Positions 10,991-25,100 are shown, counted from the stretch's first letter. The stretch: 64,000 nt of DNA from Dicaeum eximium (GCA_013396995.1 VWZP01008268.1:513233-577232), one strand, 5' to 3'. The notes: generated by a model from the sequence alone, not told the origin. Numbers and translations are program-made.

Positions 10991-13788
10991 GTAAAATCTT
11001 AGCAAGTCTTGATACTGTCATCAGACCTAAGGAAAAAATTTGCAACACATTATCAAAATGGATATTTTGACTTTGACTCAGCTCTCTTTCACCAAACGGG
11101 ATGTTGAATGGAAGAAGTACAGACAAGTCTTTAGTTTGAGAGTTTACATCCAAACCACATCTGACACTAGCACAAAGCGTGAATGGAAAAGCATTCAGAA
11201 ATATTATACTTAACAAGAAGTAAATGCTTTATTTGCAATTTGTTGTCTGTACCTGCTCACATATGATCAGAACAAAAAGAGCAGATGCTCTTCAGGAAGA
11301 AGGCAAAAGCATCACTGAACCGTAGAAGAGGGAACAGCCCTCCAGCATCTGCAATAGCTCCTGCAGCCAGGAATACAGCAGCTCTTCCCCCCAGACCTCA
11401 TTCTGGAAGGTATGGATCCTTCCACACAACTGCTTGAGCATCTGCTCCTCTCCTTCCACTGCAGACCTTTCTTCTCTGCATTGTCTGACACAATGTGAAG
11501 GAAAATATCAGAGAATGTCCAAAGCTGCTTGACATAAATGCTGCCATGCAACCCTTAGCGACCTAAGATTAAAAGATCATGTTGCCAGTTGCATTAGCAA
11601 ACACACAGCAAATCTCGCATAAATCTGTTTTTGAGAAAGGAAACTTGTTCCCTCCAGTATGTTAAATTTCTTTTAGAAAAACTCCCTTGAAGTTTGGCAT
11701 TATAGTATTTTATTGCCTAGCGATTTTGGCATTACAGTATTTCAGAATTATTATAATCTAGGCTTAGCTGAACAGTTAGCATTTTTTCCCCTGTTAAGTC
11801 ACAGAGACTGTTAATATTTGATTTTCCTGAAAAATATAATCCAAGTTTCAATTGTCTACCTAATGCAATGTTTTAGTTCAGGAAAAAATAAATAAGAAAA
11901 ACACAACTGAAGTATTATCTAATGATTAAATTTCTGAATTCATCAGGAATACAACAATAACATATAGATACCTTTTTCTTACAAAAAGATGGTTTTTTTG
12001 TACTCTCTACCGCAAATTCACATAGCTGTGAACTATGAAGTTCAAAATAGAATATGAGCACTTCTGAAGCAATGGGTGTGAATGATCAATTTGAAACACT
12101 GTCAGATAAAGCCTGGTTCAGCTGTTGTGAGCAGTATGAGAAACTGTTTCCATGCATTTTGCTTATGCTTTAAACACACAGTGCTGTTGTGAGGGAAGAG
12201 TGTGCAACTGTTTGATGGTGCAAGCAGCGTATTTAAAACACCATAATTTAGCAAATCTGAAACACTTGAACAGACCATTGTAGAACTAGAAAGATTCTAT
12301 ACCTCTGACCAAATGTTTATAGCATTATGTAAGTCAGTAGCTTTTTAAAAAAAAAGGGATTAGATTAGATATTATTTTGTAACCTACATTGCCATGTCCA
12401 TGTAAAAATGACTCATGCAAAAACTGTGACATACTTATGTTATTTTGATCATATTCAGCCCATAAGAATTCTATGTCATGCACATAGCTGCCATGGTCAA
12501 GAGACAAAGAATTACTTTTTTTTTTTTAATGTCAAGGAGTTTTCCTTGTCTTTCTAGTATTTCCCAGTTAGAATCACAACTACACGAGAGAACTTACAGG
12601 CCTTTGCATAGTATGCTACAATATTTTTCATCCAGGTTGATGCTCTAGTGCTGATCATTGCTCCTTTACTCCCCTTGGCAGTGAAACTTTGCTTTTTCCT
12701 TCTCTTCATCATTGGTCTGATTCAACTTCAAATGAAAAACAAAGGCTGCTGTGACTACTGCTGTCAACTCTTCAGATGAAAGCAGCCAGGCTACCTGATC
12801 CAAAAGCCCTATAACATTTTTAAAACCAGAACATTGCTGAGAGACAGAACTAAAAAGTACATAAATCTATCACATTTGAGTACAAGATGCAATGTATTTT
12901 TTTGCCATATAGCTCCATGTGTACAATAATTTATTTGTGTTTTTCCCTGTGGACTGTGCAATTTCACAGGCTGTTCCTCAGCATGCACTTTCTTAATTGG
13001 AAAAGGAAGGAAAATCTTATAAGTTACATTCAATGCAAGTTATTCCAATTGTTCTATGACTCAAATATGACTGTAAAACCACATCTATTTTTCTAAGATG
13101 CATTGGTCTTATATTTTTCTTTCTGCACACATAAATCCATTATTCCTGTTTTCTTCTGATGTTTATTCCTAACCATGTAGCTTAAGCAAAAGTAAACACA
13201 TAGTATTTTTAAATAATAAAGTGGCAATCACCAAATAAATATTTATAAAGTTTCATGACTTTTCTCCAGGGTCAAATTTTAAGGAAAGAATAGCCTTGAG
13301 ACATAAATTCTTATTAAATCACAGACTAAGAAAATAAGAAAGTCACGAGAAATATCAATTACGTAGTTACTTTTCATGTTTCTTGTTTGATCTGAACACA
13401 GGGTCTTACCTTAAAAGGAACATTGCAAAAAGAATCAGCTAGTATTTCTGTTTAAGTAAGTTTGAAACTTAGTTAAATCTGCAGAATTCCATAAAGAAAC
13501 GACATGATATAAAATCTCAAGCAGGATTTTAATTTTAAATTCTTGTGTAAGAAATTACCTTGAAGGTGATCTATATCAAAATTTAATTATATTAACTATG
13601 CTGTGTATCAACACATAATTATGACCTACATTATAGATACTAATAAATATTTCAGTGGATTTTCCATCTGTTTTAATTTATAGAATGAGCTTTGTTTGAT
13701 GTTTGAAAGGTTTACTGAAAGGCCTTCTTTCAGCCTGCTCTGGCTTTGATTTAACAAGGTTATTAAGACAGTCCTACAGTTTCATTTT

Positions 13789-13814
13789 TAATCCTTGAAT
13801 TAATATTAGGATTA
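13789..13814. promoter_or_regulatory. Inverted pair of OTX/bicoid-type motifs (TAATCC...GGATTA)
   Basis: TAATCC at 13789-13794 and its reverse complement GGATTA at 13809-13814 are separated by 14 AT-rich bases. K50-type homeodomains (OTX, CRX, PITX) bind this hexamer, and inverted pairs can bind dimers. Hexamers are common by chance, so this is only a candidate site. Confidence 0.2.
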
Positions 13815-15012
13815 GAACTTTATAGTGAAGCTGGGTGGGCCTCATTAAATCTCAAATCCTGCAAATTTTTGCTTTTGGGCAACCCACAGTTTCATGTCTT
13901 TGGAAAATTTGAAGGACTGGAGGCTAACAATGATGAAAACAAGCCCCATGCTGTCACATTGCTACCATAGTTTCTCATGCTTTTAGCCACAACAGGCAAT
14001 TCTTTGTCCTAGTTTTGTTAGCCAGCTTCCAGAAATGATATCAACAAAAAAAAAAAAAAAAAACAAACATTCTTCTTTGGCGTGTAATATTCCTTACATG
14101 CAATAACTCCTGCAGTTATTAGTTAGATATATACATCTATATATGCATAACCACAAAACACAGTTGAGGTGGAGGATCCCCAATACACCAATGTAGAAGT
14201 AAACAGCAAGCATGAATAATCTTGCTGAAGCCTTGGAAAAGGACTCAAACTCAAAGGCAAAAAAGTTGTAAACATTCATCATCCAATATCCCTACTCTGT
14301 GGGACTGAGCATCATTTCCTCTTTCTCCATAAAATTTTGAAATTAATAGTCATGGTAAAGGTATTGATTCATGATACAACCTGCAGAGGATTAAGATTAC
14401 ATTTGTACCATCACAGGAAACATATTGGAAAGTCACTGTGAAGGCATTTGAACATGAAGACAGGAAGAAGATAACTGTCTCCACTTTTTGGTAATCTTCT
14501 TTTTATTTTCTCCTCCAGAACCTAGTAAATATTTTCACATGACTAGATGGATTTTGTGGAACAACTATTTATGAAGTATTGAAATATTTTCTACAGGCTA
14601 GTCAGTCTACCTTCTATCTCCCTCAGAAAACCAAAATTACTTCCTTAAACCATTTTTGAGCTCACTGCCAGCTATGGGCCTAAGAAAATAGATATTGGTA
14701 TGGCTTCTGAGCCAGCTGGTCAGTCTAGGTGGTCACAGCTGACTCTTCCTACCTGGAATGGTATACAGAGAAAGAGACCTTAGATGTTCTAAGATGGCTT
14801 AGATCATGTAGTGTAAAATGTTAACACCACTGGAATGGCACCACAACTTCCACCCTGTCACCCTCCGAAAGTTGGTAGGAGTTGCTGAAGGGTTAGACAA
14901 GACTGCCAAAATTGCCATTATGCTCATCCACTGATAACAGAGTTGGAATTGGTATGAAATCTTATAATAGGCAATTCATTAGGGATTTTTTTGGGAGTTA
15001 TTTCACTGAGAT

Positions 15013-15085
15013 GTTTTGTTTGTTTGTTTGGTTTTGTTTGGGTTTTTGTTTGTTTGTTTTGTTTGTCTGTTTTGTGCTTTGGCTT
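15013..15085. repeat. (GTTT)n-like low-complexity tract
   Basis: Imperfect tandem GTTT/GTTTT units on the plus strand; no transposon sequence was recognised beside it. Confidence 0.85.
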
Positions 15086-17741
15086 TATTTTTTGTCATTT
15101 TTTATTTTCCATTCTGTGAGACTTACTCTGAGATTTGCAGTGACAGAAATTAGAACACAAACATGTCTGAAGAATCTTCTTCCTTGACATGGAAACACTT
15201 TGGAAAGCAAGGTGGTATGGACCTTTCTTTAAATTAATACCAAACAAATATAGTCTGTTAAAGACAATGAAGTGCTTATATTAATTAACTTGAACTCTAC
15301 AAGGTTATTCAATACTATACACCCAAATACATGTGACTGAGGATAAAAATCCCTGCTGCTCTCCAGTGCTCTATGTTGAACGAACCTTGCAATGTTCTAG
15401 AGGATTCTGGAAGGAATAAAACATGTAATTTGTGATTAATTAGAGGTTCTGATTTTAATGAATTCTCATAATACAGTTGAGGAGAAAAAACAATTAAGAA
15501 GCAGGTCTTAATATGTGCAAAGTTGTATGATGGGGGTCATTCAAAAGGAGGGCATATAAGCAGTTTCCAATTTCTTGTTTTGACTTGACTTTGAAATAAA
15601 GACTTTAATGTAATACAATTTTTTTTTTACTATCCTGAATATTAAAATTTAGTGACCAGGAAAAAAACAACACAAACCTTTTTTACTTTAAAAAGGCTTA
15701 AGAAATTTCTCCTATTTTCTTGCTTTTTGTTGTTTAAATCACCTAGAATTTGATTACACAGCACATTCCAGCTATCTGCCCCAGCAGGCCCCTGTATCAG
15801 GACTTTCTGATTACTGCTTATGCATTGTTTCAAAGTGAACCCTTGAAGGATTTCATTTAATAGAGATTAGTACCTTTATTAAACAGTGTTTATTTGAAGC
15901 CTCTAACTTCTGCTAAACGTTGCCCAGTGAAGTGGATTAGTTGCTTTAATTTTTGCTCTCTCACAGAAGAAAATAAAATTGAGTAAAATAAATACCTTTT
16001 CCATTGGTCTACTGGGTGACACCTACTAAGGGTGACATTATTAGAGGGCTTTTACCTCTTGTATTTTAAGCTGGCGGTTTTCTAATTTACAGAGGTACCT
16101 CTGGTTCATCAAAGTTACAAACTATGTTGACCCTAAAAACCCTCTCTTAGATTGGTTTAAATTTTAAAAAGAAGAAATTAAGACCACCATCAAGAGCACC
16201 TTATTAAATGTATGACCAAAATCTGTCACTGTTTCCTCTTTCTGATACAAAGAGGAAAAGTCAGAAAAAAATGTTATGGAACATTCATAATTTTTATTTT
16301 TAGTTTGATTGTTTCCCTAGATTTTCCTGTGAATAGCTCTTTTATATGACAATATTATTTTCAGTTGAGCAGCAATAATAGGAGATGTTATAAAAAACTT
16401 ACAGAATGTCAGTTACTCATTAAAGAATATTAGTGGCTTGCTCAAGACCAATTTATAAAAAGATTATTTAGAAAATTTTAGATTCTAAATGAAGAATTGC
16501 TTCATTAATTTTACCTGTTAACTTCTCAATGAATGATAATTAAAATTTAATTAAATGTAATAGGTTATATTAGTTTTTCTGCATTGTCTGTACACTGGAA
16601 ATTCTTGCTTAAAAAAAGGAAAACAATCCACTAATTCTTAATAAGACTTGGAAAAGAGGACTACATAAAAGAAAATAACTCACCACCAAAGCACCTGTAT
16701 CAAAAACACCTGGAAAAATACCGCTGCTTCTATGAGAGTTGTCATAACAAAACAGCTCCTATTTTTGCCAAGCAGAAGAATTCCTGCTGAGCTCCAAGAG
16801 GCAGTGAGGAGTGAGGAAAGGCTCAGTTCAGAGTGATGCAGGGGTTCCTCTGGCTGCTGTCTGGCACAGAGCCCCGGCCAGGTGTGCAGGGAGTAGGAGG
16901 CTGCTGTGGCGGCTGTGTTCCACAGGCACAGCCTGCACACCACCCTGGCTGCACTCCGAGCAGCTGCTGAGCCTGAAAGATGCTCAGTACCAGCTTCAAA
17001 GAAAAAAATTACTGAATATCCTTAATTAGGTACTATTGCTGTTCTCAACCTCTGCTAAGTTTACCACCTTCAAAAACAAGTAAACTTGTTATGGCAAGAT
17101 AGGTTTCCAAGTTTAAAAGTTCATACTCTGAGAACAGTTTCTAGTTTCATAAATGAGACACTTCACAACAAAAGTAACCCTGGGAGTAGTAACAAAAAGG
17201 TTGCAGTAGAAATTATTGATATTTTACACTATTTTTAGACAGATATGAGAGAGGAAAGAAACACTGTAGCAGAGATGACTTAAGTGGATTTCACAGGGAA
17301 ATGCAGGAGGACCCAAATGTCAGTTTCATCTTTTGAAAAACATTACATGAAGATTGCATTTGGCCAAACTTTACTATTGGTTCTGATAATCAAAGCCATG
17401 GTAATCAGTGGTATAGCCTCACTGAAATGCAGAGACAAATTTGGCCCTGAAGTTCTCCACTTCATGTCAATGCTGGAAATACATTATATATCAGACTTCA
17501 TTTACTGCATTTAGTGCTTTCCAATGTCACTCCCTCAGGCCTTGCCAGGCAACACTCGTGGATTAAAGTGTCATTAACAGCACTAATCTGTCTGCTACTT
17601 CATCTCCAGAAGAGGCTCTGCAACAAGAGATGTGACAACTGAAAATGAGTTCATCTTATCCAGCCTGTGGAATTTACAGATTCACAGCACGAATAAGGTT
17701 CAAATCAGCCACATCTGCTTGAAAAGTCTGCAGCCAGAAGT

Positions 17742-17825
17742 GACAGTTCAAACCACTGATGTGGAGGGTTCAAGCCACAGTTCAAGTGGACAGTTCAAGC
17801 CACAGAGTGGCCACTGATGTGGAAG
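17742..17825. repeat. Short locally duplicated segment
   Basis: The motifs ACAGTTCAA(A/G)CCAC and CACTGATGTGGA(A/G)GG each occur twice within about 85 bp, with a third related GTTCAAGCCAC between them. This indicates a small imperfect local duplication. Confidence 0.6.
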
Positions 17826-19101
17826 GAAGCCTGATTTCTTAGCAATCCAAAGGACTGCACTGTAACACAGCCGGGAATGTTATTCCCTTTTTCTCTTTTA
17901 TGTTTCCACAGCAATTTTACACCTTTTGAAAAGTAAAAAGAAAAAAAAATACAAACCCTTCATCTCTGTGGATTTAAAGTGCACTTTTCAGGTCATAATT
18001 ATGCACAGAGAAAACACAAGAACTCATTGATGGTTTGGGAAGGCTGCAGCTCCAAGGGCTCACATCTCTGCATTAAAACAGGCACATCAGGTCAGCAACC
18101 CCAAATCAACAGCACCAGTGAAGGAAGATCTGAGGGAGGAGCATAACTGGGCTGGGTTTCCTCTGCTCCTCCAGCTCTTGGAGACATTGGGAGCTGGTTG
18201 TGGGGATGATGCTGGTGAAGGTGGCTGATTTCCATTTCCATGAATTGGAAACTACTCATTACAACCACAAATCTGATACAGATCTGATATAGATCTCCTA
18301 TTCTCCGTGTTCACACTGGAATGTTACTAGAGGGCAAATCACTCATCTGCAGTAAGCATCTGCACAATGCAACATCTTGCAAGCCTCCTATTCTTTAATT
18401 ACTGATCTGCATGTTATAATTTTCAAAGACTTCAGAGCAATGGAGATGTGCAAGATTAAACTCAAACACCAGTAATGCAGCATCATGGCTCTAGGTGTAG
18501 TATTGAAGCAGACATTTAAAGTCAACTTCTGAAAGATGGATCCTTCATCAAAAGGAAGAAATCTAAATGGTTCCCCATGAAAGTTCCTCATAGATTCTCC
18601 CAAGTGTCAGTATTTTATGGTTGCCCATGCCTGCTAAATGATCAAGTTAAGGAAGAATCAGAAGCCGGCATTTATGAAAATCACACTGCAAGCCTCAGAA
18701 GCACAAGGTCTGCTTATGAAAAATGCTCATCTCTGTGTTATTTTCTCATGAAATTGCTTAATCAACACAGGGATTTTATGTGTCTGTTTACACTAAAATG
18801 CAGTTTTTAAGAGCCTGAATGCTGCTGGACAATTTGCTTGTCCAAATAAAGGGTATGTAAAATGCCAGTTGTGATACTTCACAGTATTCTTTTGTTTAGG
18901 CTTCCTTTTCAGTACAGGTAGTCGTATTCTATAATGTAAGTTGTATTTCTTCTGTCTAGTTCATACAAAATAAAAAGTTAAGCTACCTCTAGAAACTCCA
19001 TGGCCAAAGGGTAAGTCCAAAACCTGGAAGCTACAATCTTAGAGCTGAGCTGTCCTTTGCTTTAAATGTCTTTTTTGCAAAACTTAATGAAGAATAAGAC
19101 T

Positions 19102-19124
19102 ATTGCCTTATTCTATAAGGCAAT
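19102..19124. repeat. Perfect 10-bp inverted repeat with 3-nt loop
   Basis: ATTGCCTTAT at 19102-19111 and its exact reverse complement ATAAGGCAAT at 19115-19124 are separated by TCT. It would form a tight hairpin on either strand. It is too short for a microRNA precursor. Confidence 0.9.
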
Positions 19125-20413
19125 GCTAACAGGATCTAGGTCACCTGGCTTGCTACATTACATTCATATGCAGATAGCTAGCTAAAACATGTAAAAATTA
19201 TTTTTTATAGGGAAAAAAACTCACAAGAGTTAACAATACAGAATAAAAAAAAATGAAAGGATGTCACAGGAGTTGAAAACTAACACAATTAATGTTAATT
19301 TTCTGAATATTTTATTCAGATTGTTATTACTCCATTTCCCCTACAGCTTCCTTATTAATGTATTAGGCCTCAAATATTGTGGGAAAGCATAGAGAAACAA
19401 AGAAAAGAGGATATTTTACAAAGAGATATGCCCAACAGACTTGCTATTTTGTAATGTACATTTGCAATGAGAACAATTTGTTCTCAGTTTAGCTTTTTGA
19501 TGGTATCTTGACATTTTTACCACAAAGCACATATTGTAATATTAACATTTTAGCTAACAGAGCTGAAGACACCAAACCAAGCATTTTTGGAGACCACCAT
19601 CAAGCAGACTTTCCCTCTAACAACAACTTGGGAAAGGGTTGGTTCTATTAGTGGAGAAGTGGGTTTTGCTTATAATAAGTTTCCAATTCCTGGAAAAAGG
19701 ACACATCAGTACATGTGCCAGAGGGATCTTCCAGGATAAAAATTGTTTGGCTGAAAGCACAGAAGCAGAGCATTGCCCAGAACACCTTTCTCCTATGACT
19801 GGATGGAGTCCATTGATGGAAAGCAAAGCAAAAAAATTCTGTACTTTCTTTTAAAATTACCCAAATACTGGGTTACCACTTCCCATGCATTCCACAGCTG
19901 CTTTTTCATGGGAATAATTCTGTTCTCAGTGAACACCACAATGATAAATCCTACTCCTAACCTCTCCTTTAACAACTGCATTTAGAAGTGATTCTCTTTC
20001 CTAAATACCTTTCCTAAAGTCCTTTCTCAGCTGCAACCAAAAGGATACCTAATACTGGCAACCTCTTGCCACAGTTATGAGCTTTCCAAACTGAGTCAGA
20101 GTAGATTTTTGAGCGGCAATTTGGAAATTTCATTTATGTTTTTTCTTAAGCATTTTTCCTCTGTCAGTATTATAAAAATATAAGATTGTCTATGAATATT
20201 TTAAAAGCAAATTCTGTCCCATGGTATACTTTTAAGCAAGTTTATGCAAATTTCTCTCTTACTGCTGCCCATAAATTCAACCTCTCTTTTATTGCAACAA
20301 TGGAGAAAGAACAATTTCCCCAGCAGTGTGATGGATTTTTGTTTAATTGGAACCATAGGCAAGAAATGATTGAATGTACATATCCTTCCTCCATAATTGA
20401 AAGTCTACTCTGC

Positions 20414-20487
20414 TATCATTAATTTAACATTTATCACTTCTGTCTTCTGTTATCATTAATTTAGCATTTATCATTTCTATCTGTGGT
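20414..20487. repeat. Two-copy tandem repeat, about 37-bp unit
   Basis: TATCATTAATTTAACATTTA at 20414 recurs at 20451 with one change (AACA to AGCA). The following CTTCTGTCT-type sequence is also partly repeated. Confidence 0.75.
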
Positions 20488-21647
20488 TACACTGTACTTA
20501 AATCCAGTAACTTACACGTTTTTAAACGGTTTATGTAACTTAGCCCTTCTCTGTGCAGATATAAATCTACCAATGTTCAGTGTAAGCCTCAGATGCCTGA
20601 GTCTTAAAGTTAAACACAGACCACTTGACTATCCTCAGTTAAATGAATGCAAAAAGCAAACAATGGAAAAAAGCAAATATCACAGATTTTAAAAAGAATG
20701 TCCCTACTTATACATATTTTGCTATAACTGAGTGAGATTTTTTTAGTGTTTGGACCTATAGGTTTATTCTGTTAGGAAAAACCCTCATTAATTGCTATTA
20801 AAAAGTAAAGAGAGAACATCCCTCCACTCCCTATAATCCCTCCACTAAACATTGTCCAAAATTAAGACTCTTGAATCTAATGTAAATTAAAAAATTTTGT
20901 TTAGCAGGACAATACAAAGTACACTGTTTCACCCTGAAATATTTTTATTTAGAAGTATTTAGAAGGCACATTTTCCATGCCTCTGTAACAGCTGTTGCTG
21001 TTTAATGTAATTGTGTCATCAGGAAGACCTTCTTGATATCAACTTCAACAGGCTGGGAATCTGTGATTAGATTTTCTGTGGGGTGTTTGTGGAACAAAGA
21101 GGAGGAGATCAAGGCTGTGATTGCTATCTGCAGTTGTTACACACACAACCCTATGCTACAGAGTTGAGTTGCTGTCAGAAATTAAAGGTAGCTATCAATT
21201 CCATATCTGTCTCAGGCATTTGCAGCCCATCATGTAGATCTTTATTATTTTATTTGAATGAGCCCAACTACCATTAGCAATTAGTCAACATTTAAAAAAA
21301 GAGTTTTTAAAGGTTCTTTTTTAAAGACTTAAACATGACCTTCACAGAAGTGTCCAGTATAACCCAGCTCAAAAATTACTCTTTCAAGTAAATAACTACA
21401 GTCCTGACATTTTGAAGGACTGTAAAATGCAACAGTATAGGTACAAGTGGCATGGAAAGTGGTGAGGTGACTATATTTAGTATAAATTCTTCAAGACATG
21501 TAGCATCTCCAAACATAGAAAAATTTATCACTGACTCATCCCCACCCACTAATGTTTACTTAAAAGCCTGAGAAGGACTTTCCTAGTAGCAAATCATTGC
21601 CAGTGTTACCAAATGGCAACACATAGAGTGTAAGTGAACATCTTTGA

Positions 21648-21743
21648 GGGGTTTTACACATTTATGTATGCATTCAGATTTAACCATAGAATTTGCGGGG
21701 TTTTACATATTTATGTATGCATTCATATTTAACCACAGATGAT
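21648..21743. repeat. Two-copy tandem repeat, 49-bp unit
   Basis: GGGGTTTTACACATTTATGT at 21648 recurs at 21697 (ACATATTTATGT), followed in both copies by ATGCATTCA(G/T)ATTTAACCA. The copies differ at a few positions, so this is a genuine older duplication rather than an assembly copy. Confidence 0.9.
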
Positions 21744-22131
21744 CCAAATTTGTATTCTGGAAACACTAACTGTCATGGATTTCAATGCATAAGGCAGGCA
21801 AGATTCTACCATTTCTTGACATCTGACATATTTCAGTCTTTTAGAAACACTAAGTTCATACTTATCAATAAATCAGGACAGCTTCAGACTATAGCTTCAG
21901 CTATATTTTACAGCTATTTGTTCTGTGATGCTAATTATCCCTTTCACTGCATGTTAAAATGTTCCATGTAATGATTTGAATCTAAGCACAACATGAAAAG
22001 TTTAAAAACCTTAGATAATTCACTAATAATTAGAAAACATGTAGAAATTGGTTACTACTCACTCTAGGTTTCAAAACAAACACAGCTTTGCAATTAATAC
22101 CAATAAAAAGACTGAAAAGTTATCCTAAGCT

Positions 22132-22161
22132 TTCAATCACAGATTTTCTTTTGTGATTGAA
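22132..22161. repeat. Perfect 10-bp inverted repeat with 10-nt loop
   Basis: TTCAATCACA at 22132-22141 pairs with TGTGATTGAA at 22152-22161 across GATTTTCTTT. The stem is perfect. TGATTGAA also resembles a homeodomain or cofactor half-site. No function is assigned. Confidence 0.88.
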
Positions 22162-25100
22162 TGTATAAATGATTGGCATCTGGATCTAAACACAGTGAGT
22201 CAAATTCAGTTTCAGTCTCTCTTGACTGAAGTGAGATCTGTGTGCTTACATGAAAGGTGAATTTGATCCATAATACACAAGACGCCACTATTTACCCAGA
22301 CAGGCTTAATATCTTGCAAAATTAATTTTCTTTGCAACCAAATATACAATGTTCTTCCTGCTGTATTAAATCTTCCAGGCCTGAGCTACAATATGAATGA
22401 TTTACAGAGCCTTTGTGCAGGGCCTTTCAGGTAATCTGCTTGGGGGAAAAAAAATAAAAGGTTCTATGCGTTTATTCTAACTGCAGCCAGAAATTAATTA
22501 TCCTTTTGTATTTGTGTCAAGGGAGAAAATGGAAGCTTATTTTTAAACCTTCAGTGCTTATTTAATGATGAAGTAAATGTCTTTTTCCCCATGGACTCTA
22601 CCTGTGTCAGGGCTGTCCCTGTGTTCCATAATTTCTGGGCTCTCACTTCCAGGATGTGCAGTAAACACATTATCACACTTTCAACAAACTGCCAGAAAGA
22701 TCCAAAGGGAAAAGTGGTGAATCCTGCAAGAGGGCAACTTGAACACCATGTGTCTGTAACTATTTTTGGAACAGAAATCAACTTTTTTGACTTAGAATTA
22801 TGAAAAATAAATACAAATCCTTTATCAAACCTGGTTCAATATTTCAAGCTTTAGTTCAGAAGTTTTTGTTCAGCTTATTATAAACCTCTGTTACTGCTAT
22901 GATCAAAATGTTTCAAATTAGCTATCAAGAAGTTTTCCAGAAATCACAGAAATATACTTAAAATTAGGTTTCTTTCCCTTAACATTTTGAAAGCAGCACA
23001 TAATAAGCAGCCAACACCAACAGAAATAAACAAACAGAAAAACAAGAGAAAAAAGGAGTTGTCCAAAGCTATCCTTCTAAGGTGGTTCTTTAGAAAGCCA
23101 CAGAATCCATGTAGATTTGTGGATTGTATGCTGTAACAGGTATTTAACAGCTGTTATAGCTAACTTATGGCATTGCCAGAGAAGATTTTTTTTCCAGTTG
23201 TGTAGAAACTAGGGATGGTTTCTATCCTGTTTCTACTCAGTTTCATGCCATGTACAGCAGCATGACAGACCCTTGTGCTCTTGCAGCTGGTCATAGGAGC
23301 CAAGCTGAAGGAGGCTGCCTCACATACTGAAAAGGAAGGTATCTGATGCTTTTGTGAAAATGAAGTAATATAATCAGACCTCATACAGTCTACATCTACC
23401 TAGCAAATCTGGTGAAATCACAATGCTTAGTCCCTATCTGATATTTCTGCCCAGCAATGCATATTTAGATAAATGGGTTCAACTGTCTTACAGTGTGCAT
23501 TAAGATTAATTAACAGCACGTGAGACTTTAATGGATACCAAGTCCTTCCCTTTATTTCCTCCTACCAGTGTCCTCCAGCCTACAATAATCTAACAAGCTA
23601 AAGGACACATCAATTTCTTTTGCTGCAAATGAACTGTACTTCAAATAACTCTCTGAAAGAAACTGACACTAATGCAATTACAGGGACATGATCTGCTGCT
23701 TTAAGATCTGAAATAATAACAAAGCCATTTCTTTCATAACAAAGGCATTATATTTTAGTGGTGCCTTTATAGAGTACAGAAAAATGTAAATGTATATGTT
23801 TTTCTATATGTATAGAAAAATTTCAGCAATTCATTGCAATTTACTAATTTCCAGTTTATCATAAGTGCCTCATGACCTCACTGCTGCTCATATACACAGT
23901 CCTGCTATTTTTTTAACAATCTACACACACTGAAAAAAAGTCATGTCCTTCTCTTCAGACTACTCTGCTGATAGCTCAAATTTTCACCACAAGATTTAGT
24001 CTATTATAATTGGGAGTGCTGGCCTTGAGAAAAGAAGCTAAGAAATAATATTAGCAATTTTGCTTCCAATGCACAGTCAGCAGGATATGTATCTGAACCA
24101 TGCAGTACCAGCTTCAGGCCTGTAAAATAAATGGTCACAAGCAAAAACTCAGGTTTGCTGCTTTCCTGGCTTCAGTGGAGATCTGAGCTGCAGTTTACCA
24201 CTGACAAAATAACTAATGTGATTGCCCAGACTGTGAACAGGAACCTCCACCCTGAATTACATAAGTTAGAAAATAGTGGGGATATGCTGTAAGCACTTTT
24301 ATCTTTCGCATTCGTCTTCCTCTCCCTATGTCACAAGACTATTTAAAACAAACCCCACTACAAAGGAAGTATGTTATTGTGAGACGTGGACATCATGTTA
24401 GAATTGAAGAAAAATTAAGAGGAAATCGGAAGTAACCCAGCAACTGAAGAAAACCTACATAAAGATATCAGGTTTTTAAAACCCAATTAGGCTTTTAAAA
24501 GCTTCAAAATACAATAATTAATTGAGACTATTGAGTGTACTTCTAGAAAACCTTCTTCCATTATGAAAGATTGGTATTGATCAAACCGATGTATAACTAG
24601 CCTTGCATACTGCACATGTAGATATAGGGTGCCAGTGGCCTTTTTTCTCTTGTTATCCAAACAGTGACAGCTAAAAAGGAACATGCAAAATCTGAGCATG
24701 GGTCTATTGCAAATACTTAAGCATGAAGTGAATCAGCAATTTTATTTAATTAAAAATACCTTCAAAACTACAGCTAATCAAAGGATCAGGTCTTAAGAAG
24801 CAAATTATAAATTAACAATCACTGAAGAAGACCAATTTTAGACATGTAAGTAAAAACCATTAAGTCAAATTCAAATCAAGACCATTGGAAGTCAGTGATT
24901 TTATTTTTACTGCTGATTGCTTTTTCAGGAACTTCAATTTTCTCTTCAACTTGGTTACATAAAACAGTATGTGAAAATTGCTTCTTCTTGTATGTCTTAA
25001 GTACATAGCTTATCCTTCTCATTAATATCTTCACAGGCACTTTCCACATCAAACATAGATATTAAAAGCCTCCACATAATATTATATGGCTTTCTGCAAA

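Larger units (their letters stand above)
5701..13788. other. AT-rich non-coding DNA, probably TRPM3 5' intron or upstream region
   Basis: No exon, gene or interspersed repeat recognised. It holds a (CA)n tract at 6690-6717, a 22-base A run at 10969-10990 and a slightly GC-richer patch at 11310-11550 with no convincing reading frame. Open frames in this stretch, including those near 8850-9490, have no recognisable domains and no splice or promoter context. Confidence 0.6.
13815..20412. other. AT-rich non-coding DNA
   Basis: No gene recognised. Contains an 18-base A run at 14046-14063, a GTTT-rich low-complexity tract at 15013-15085, a GC-richer patch at 16790-16990 without identifiable coding content, a short internally repeated segment at 17742-17825 and a perfect hairpin at 19102-19124. 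Confidence 0.6.

Noticed and set aside
11312..11551. Minus-strand frames with a helical-looking peptide that in pieces from two frames recalled a type I interferon helix
   Set aside because: It needs a frameshift and ignores a stop, lacks the rest of such a gene, and the likeness is by eye only.
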